Positions 62,924-64,000 of a DNA stretch of 64,000 bases are shown here, one piece after another; the first letter of the stretch is position 1, and the number at the start of each line of letters is the position of its first letter. The stretch lies in contig NZ_MPNT01000026.1 of assembly GCF_001907675.1 (NCBI RefSeq), positions 1 to 64,000 of the forward strand. Direction: 5' to 3'. Below the pieces are notes generated by a model that worked only from the letters and a program-made list of their open reading frames with translations, was not told the DNA's origin and made no database searches. Made by a program: the position numbers and the translations under genes. This DNA is from Mycobacterium paraffinicum (GTDB lineage Bacteria; Actinomycetota; Actinomycetes; Mycobacteriales; Mycobacteriaceae).

Positions 62924-63516
62924 ACGCGCCGCGCATCGGCGTGCTGGCGCTGCAGGGTGACACCCGCGAGCACCTGGCCGCGCTGGGCGAGGCCGGGGCC
63001 GATTCGATGCCGGTGCGCCGACGCGGCGAGCTGGAGAAGGTCGACGGGCTGGTCATACCCGGCGGGGAATCCACCACGATGAGCCACCTGCTGTTGGACC
63101 TCGACCTGCTGGAGCCGCTGCGCGGGCTGCTCGCCGACGGGCTGCCCGCCTATGGCGCGTGTGCGGGCATGATCCTGCTGGCCAGCGAGATCCTCGACGC
63201 CGGCGCGGGCGGGCGCGCGGCGCTGCCGCTGCGGGCGATCGATATGACCGTGCGGCGCAACGCTTTTGGGCGCCAGGTCGATTCGTTCGAGGGTGACATA
63301 GCGTTCGCCGGGCTGGAGGGTCCGGTGCGGGCGGTGTTCATCCGCGCCCCGTGGGTAGAGCGGGCCGGCGACGGCGTGCAGGTGCTGGCCGAAGCGTCGG
63401 GGCACGCCGTCGCCGTGCGGCAGGGGAGGAGTCTGGCGACGGCGTTTCACCCCGAGATGACCGGGGACCGCCGCGTCCACCAGCTCTTCGTGGACATCGT
63501 CAACGGGCTCGCCTGA
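62920..63516 (+). CDS. pdxT: Pyridoxal 5'-phosphate synthase, glutaminase subunit
   Basis: A 198-aa class I glutamine amidotransferase that feeds ammonia to PdxS. Catalytic Cys in [11 protein letters not shown] and the His-x-Glu of the triad in [10 protein letters not shown] are present, with [13 protein letters not shown] forming the substrate loop. GTG at 62920 overlaps the tesB2 stop (GTGA). It corresponds to Rv2604c. Confidence 0.95.
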   Translation: MNAPRIGVLALQGDTREHLAALGEAGADSMPVRRRGELEKVDGLVIPGGESTTMSHLLLDLDLLEPLRGLLADGLPAYGACAGMILLASEILDAGAGGRAALPLRAIDMTVRRNAFGRQVDSFEGDIAFAGLEGPVRAVFIRAPWVERAGDGVQVLAEASGHAVAVRQGRSLATAFHPEMTGDRRVHQLFVDIVNGLA

Positions 63517-63528
63517 CACATAAGCCGT

Positions 63529-63586
63529 CGAGTGTGGGGCCTATGGACGAATTCGGGGCGGATCACGTGCCTAGGGCCCACACTCG
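63529..63586. repeat. Inverted repeat between pdxT and yebC
   Basis: CGAGTGTGGGGCCTA (63529-63543) and TAGGGCCCACACTCG (63572-63586) pair at 14 of 15 positions around a 28-base loop. It could act as a transcription attenuator after pdxT or be a dispersed intergenic palindrome; its CGAGTGT end resembles the ACACTCGG of the repeat at 47268. Confidence 0.6.
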
Positions 63587-63643
63587 GCGCCCACGTAGAC
63601 TCGTCTGGCGAACTTTCGAAGACAGAAGAGGTAAGAGACACCG

Positions 63644-64000
63644 ATGAGCGGCCATTCCAAGTGGGCCACCACCAAGCACCAGAAGGCCGTCAAGGACGCG
63701 CGGCGGGGCAAGGAGTTCGCCCGGCTGATCAAGAACATCGAGGTCGCCGCCCGCACCGGCGGCGGGGACCCGGCGGGCAACCCGACGCTGTATGACGCCA
63801 TTCAGAAGGCGAAGAAGACGTCGGTGCCCAACGACAACATCGAGCGCGCCCGCAAGCGCGGGGCCGGCGAGGAAGCCGGCGGCGCCGACTACCAGACGAT
63901 CATGTACGAGGGCTACGGGCCCAACGGCGTGGCGGTGCTGATCGAATGTCTGACCGACAACCGCAACCGCGCGGCCGGCGAGGTCCGGGTGGCGGTGACC
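63644..64000 (+). CDS. YebC/PmpR family protein (partial, 3' end beyond window)
   Basis: The first 119 codons of a YebC/TACO1-family protein corresponding to Rv2603c. The start [20 protein letters not shown] is diagnostic, followed by [20 protein letters not shown] and [20 protein letters not shown]. Family members act as transcription regulators or, in recent work, relieve ribosome stalling at proline-rich sequences. GAAGAGG lies upstream of ATG 63644. In many bacteria it precedes ruvC; here the continuation is outside the window. Confidence 0.95.
   Translation, partial: MSGHSKWATTKHQKAVKDARRGKEFARLIKNIEVAARTGGGDPAGNPTLYDAIQKAKKTSVPNDNIERARKRGAGEEAGGADYQTIMYEGYGPNGVAVLIECLTDNRNRAAGEVRVAVT

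Overview
The window is chromosomal DNA from a mycobacterium, probably a slow grower of the Mycobacterium avium complex type, although the species cannot be fixed from sequence alone. The signs are: very high GC with long antisense shadow ORFs; many GTG starts; tightly overlapping ATGA/GTGA gene junctions; a PPE and a PE-PPE protein; and a right end matching the M. tuberculosis order Rv2603c to Rv2614c (yebC, pdxT, tesB2, pdxS, a PE/PPE locus, a Nudix gene, pimA, patA, pgsA1, a HIT phosphorylase, thrS). Moving left, several genes continue that synteny in the same relative order: an Rv2616-like DUF1990 gene, a regulator/membrane/cupin trio like Rv2621c-Rv2619c, an Rv2625c-like site-2 protease, an Rv2627c-like hydrolase and an Rv2632c-like DUF1876 gene. 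All comparisons to M. tuberculosis are from memory; none was computed.

Layout. 0-4.6 kb: a leftward group of formylglycine-generating enzyme, GntR regulator and arylsulfatase, ending in a second (non-canonical) gyrB. 4.8-20 kb: mixed metabolic and membrane genes, including enoyl-CoA hydratase, metallo-beta-lactamase fold hydrolase, acyl-CoA ligase, catalase-related peroxidase, TauE/SafE exporter, YbdK-type ligase, a Cys-substituted STAS protein, DedA, SGNH hydrolase, a DUF318 permease, IclR and an acyltransferase 3. 20-25.5 kb: a leftward catabolic operon (two amidohydrolases, a double-domain acyl-CoA dehydrogenase, a small protein) divergent from a KstR-like TetR regulator. 25.8-27.6 kb: a NarL-type two-component system. 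27.6-34.7 kb: a divergent aromatic-acid cluster. The left arm has a ring-hydroxylating dioxygenase, a dihydrodiol dehydrogenase and a class II aldolase-type decarboxylase candidate; the right arm is pcaH-pcaG-pcaB, followed by an EthR-like regulator. Together they outline a route from a phthalate-like acid through protocatechuate to carboxymuconolactone.

34.8-45 kb resembles a DosR (DevR) dormancy regulon island. It contains DUF1876 and RafH-like ribosome-hibernation proteins, a FadD15-type ligase, a cAMP-responsive acetyltransferase, an Rv2627c-like hydrolase, a wax ester/diacylglycerol acyltransferase, a site-2 protease with CBS domains, three short proteins of unknown function, and a short ORF that looks like the ferredoxin gene fdxA with its iron-sulphur core deleted. 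Several intergenic regions carry 14- to 20-bp sequences close to the published DosR box; the two best end exactly 33 nt before their ATGs.

45-52 kb holds a nitronate monooxygenase, aldo/keto reductase, thioesterase, Na+/H+ antiporter with a run of nine Asp, and an F420-type oxidoreductase. 52.3-58.7 kb is the thrS and phosphatidylinositol-mannoside operon, with every junction overlapping. 58.7-61 kb is the PPE and PE-PPE pair. 61.2-64 kb is pyridoxal phosphate synthase (pdxS, pdxT) around tesB2, then yebC cut by the window end. No rRNA, tRNA, CRISPR array, insertion sequence or prophage was seen.
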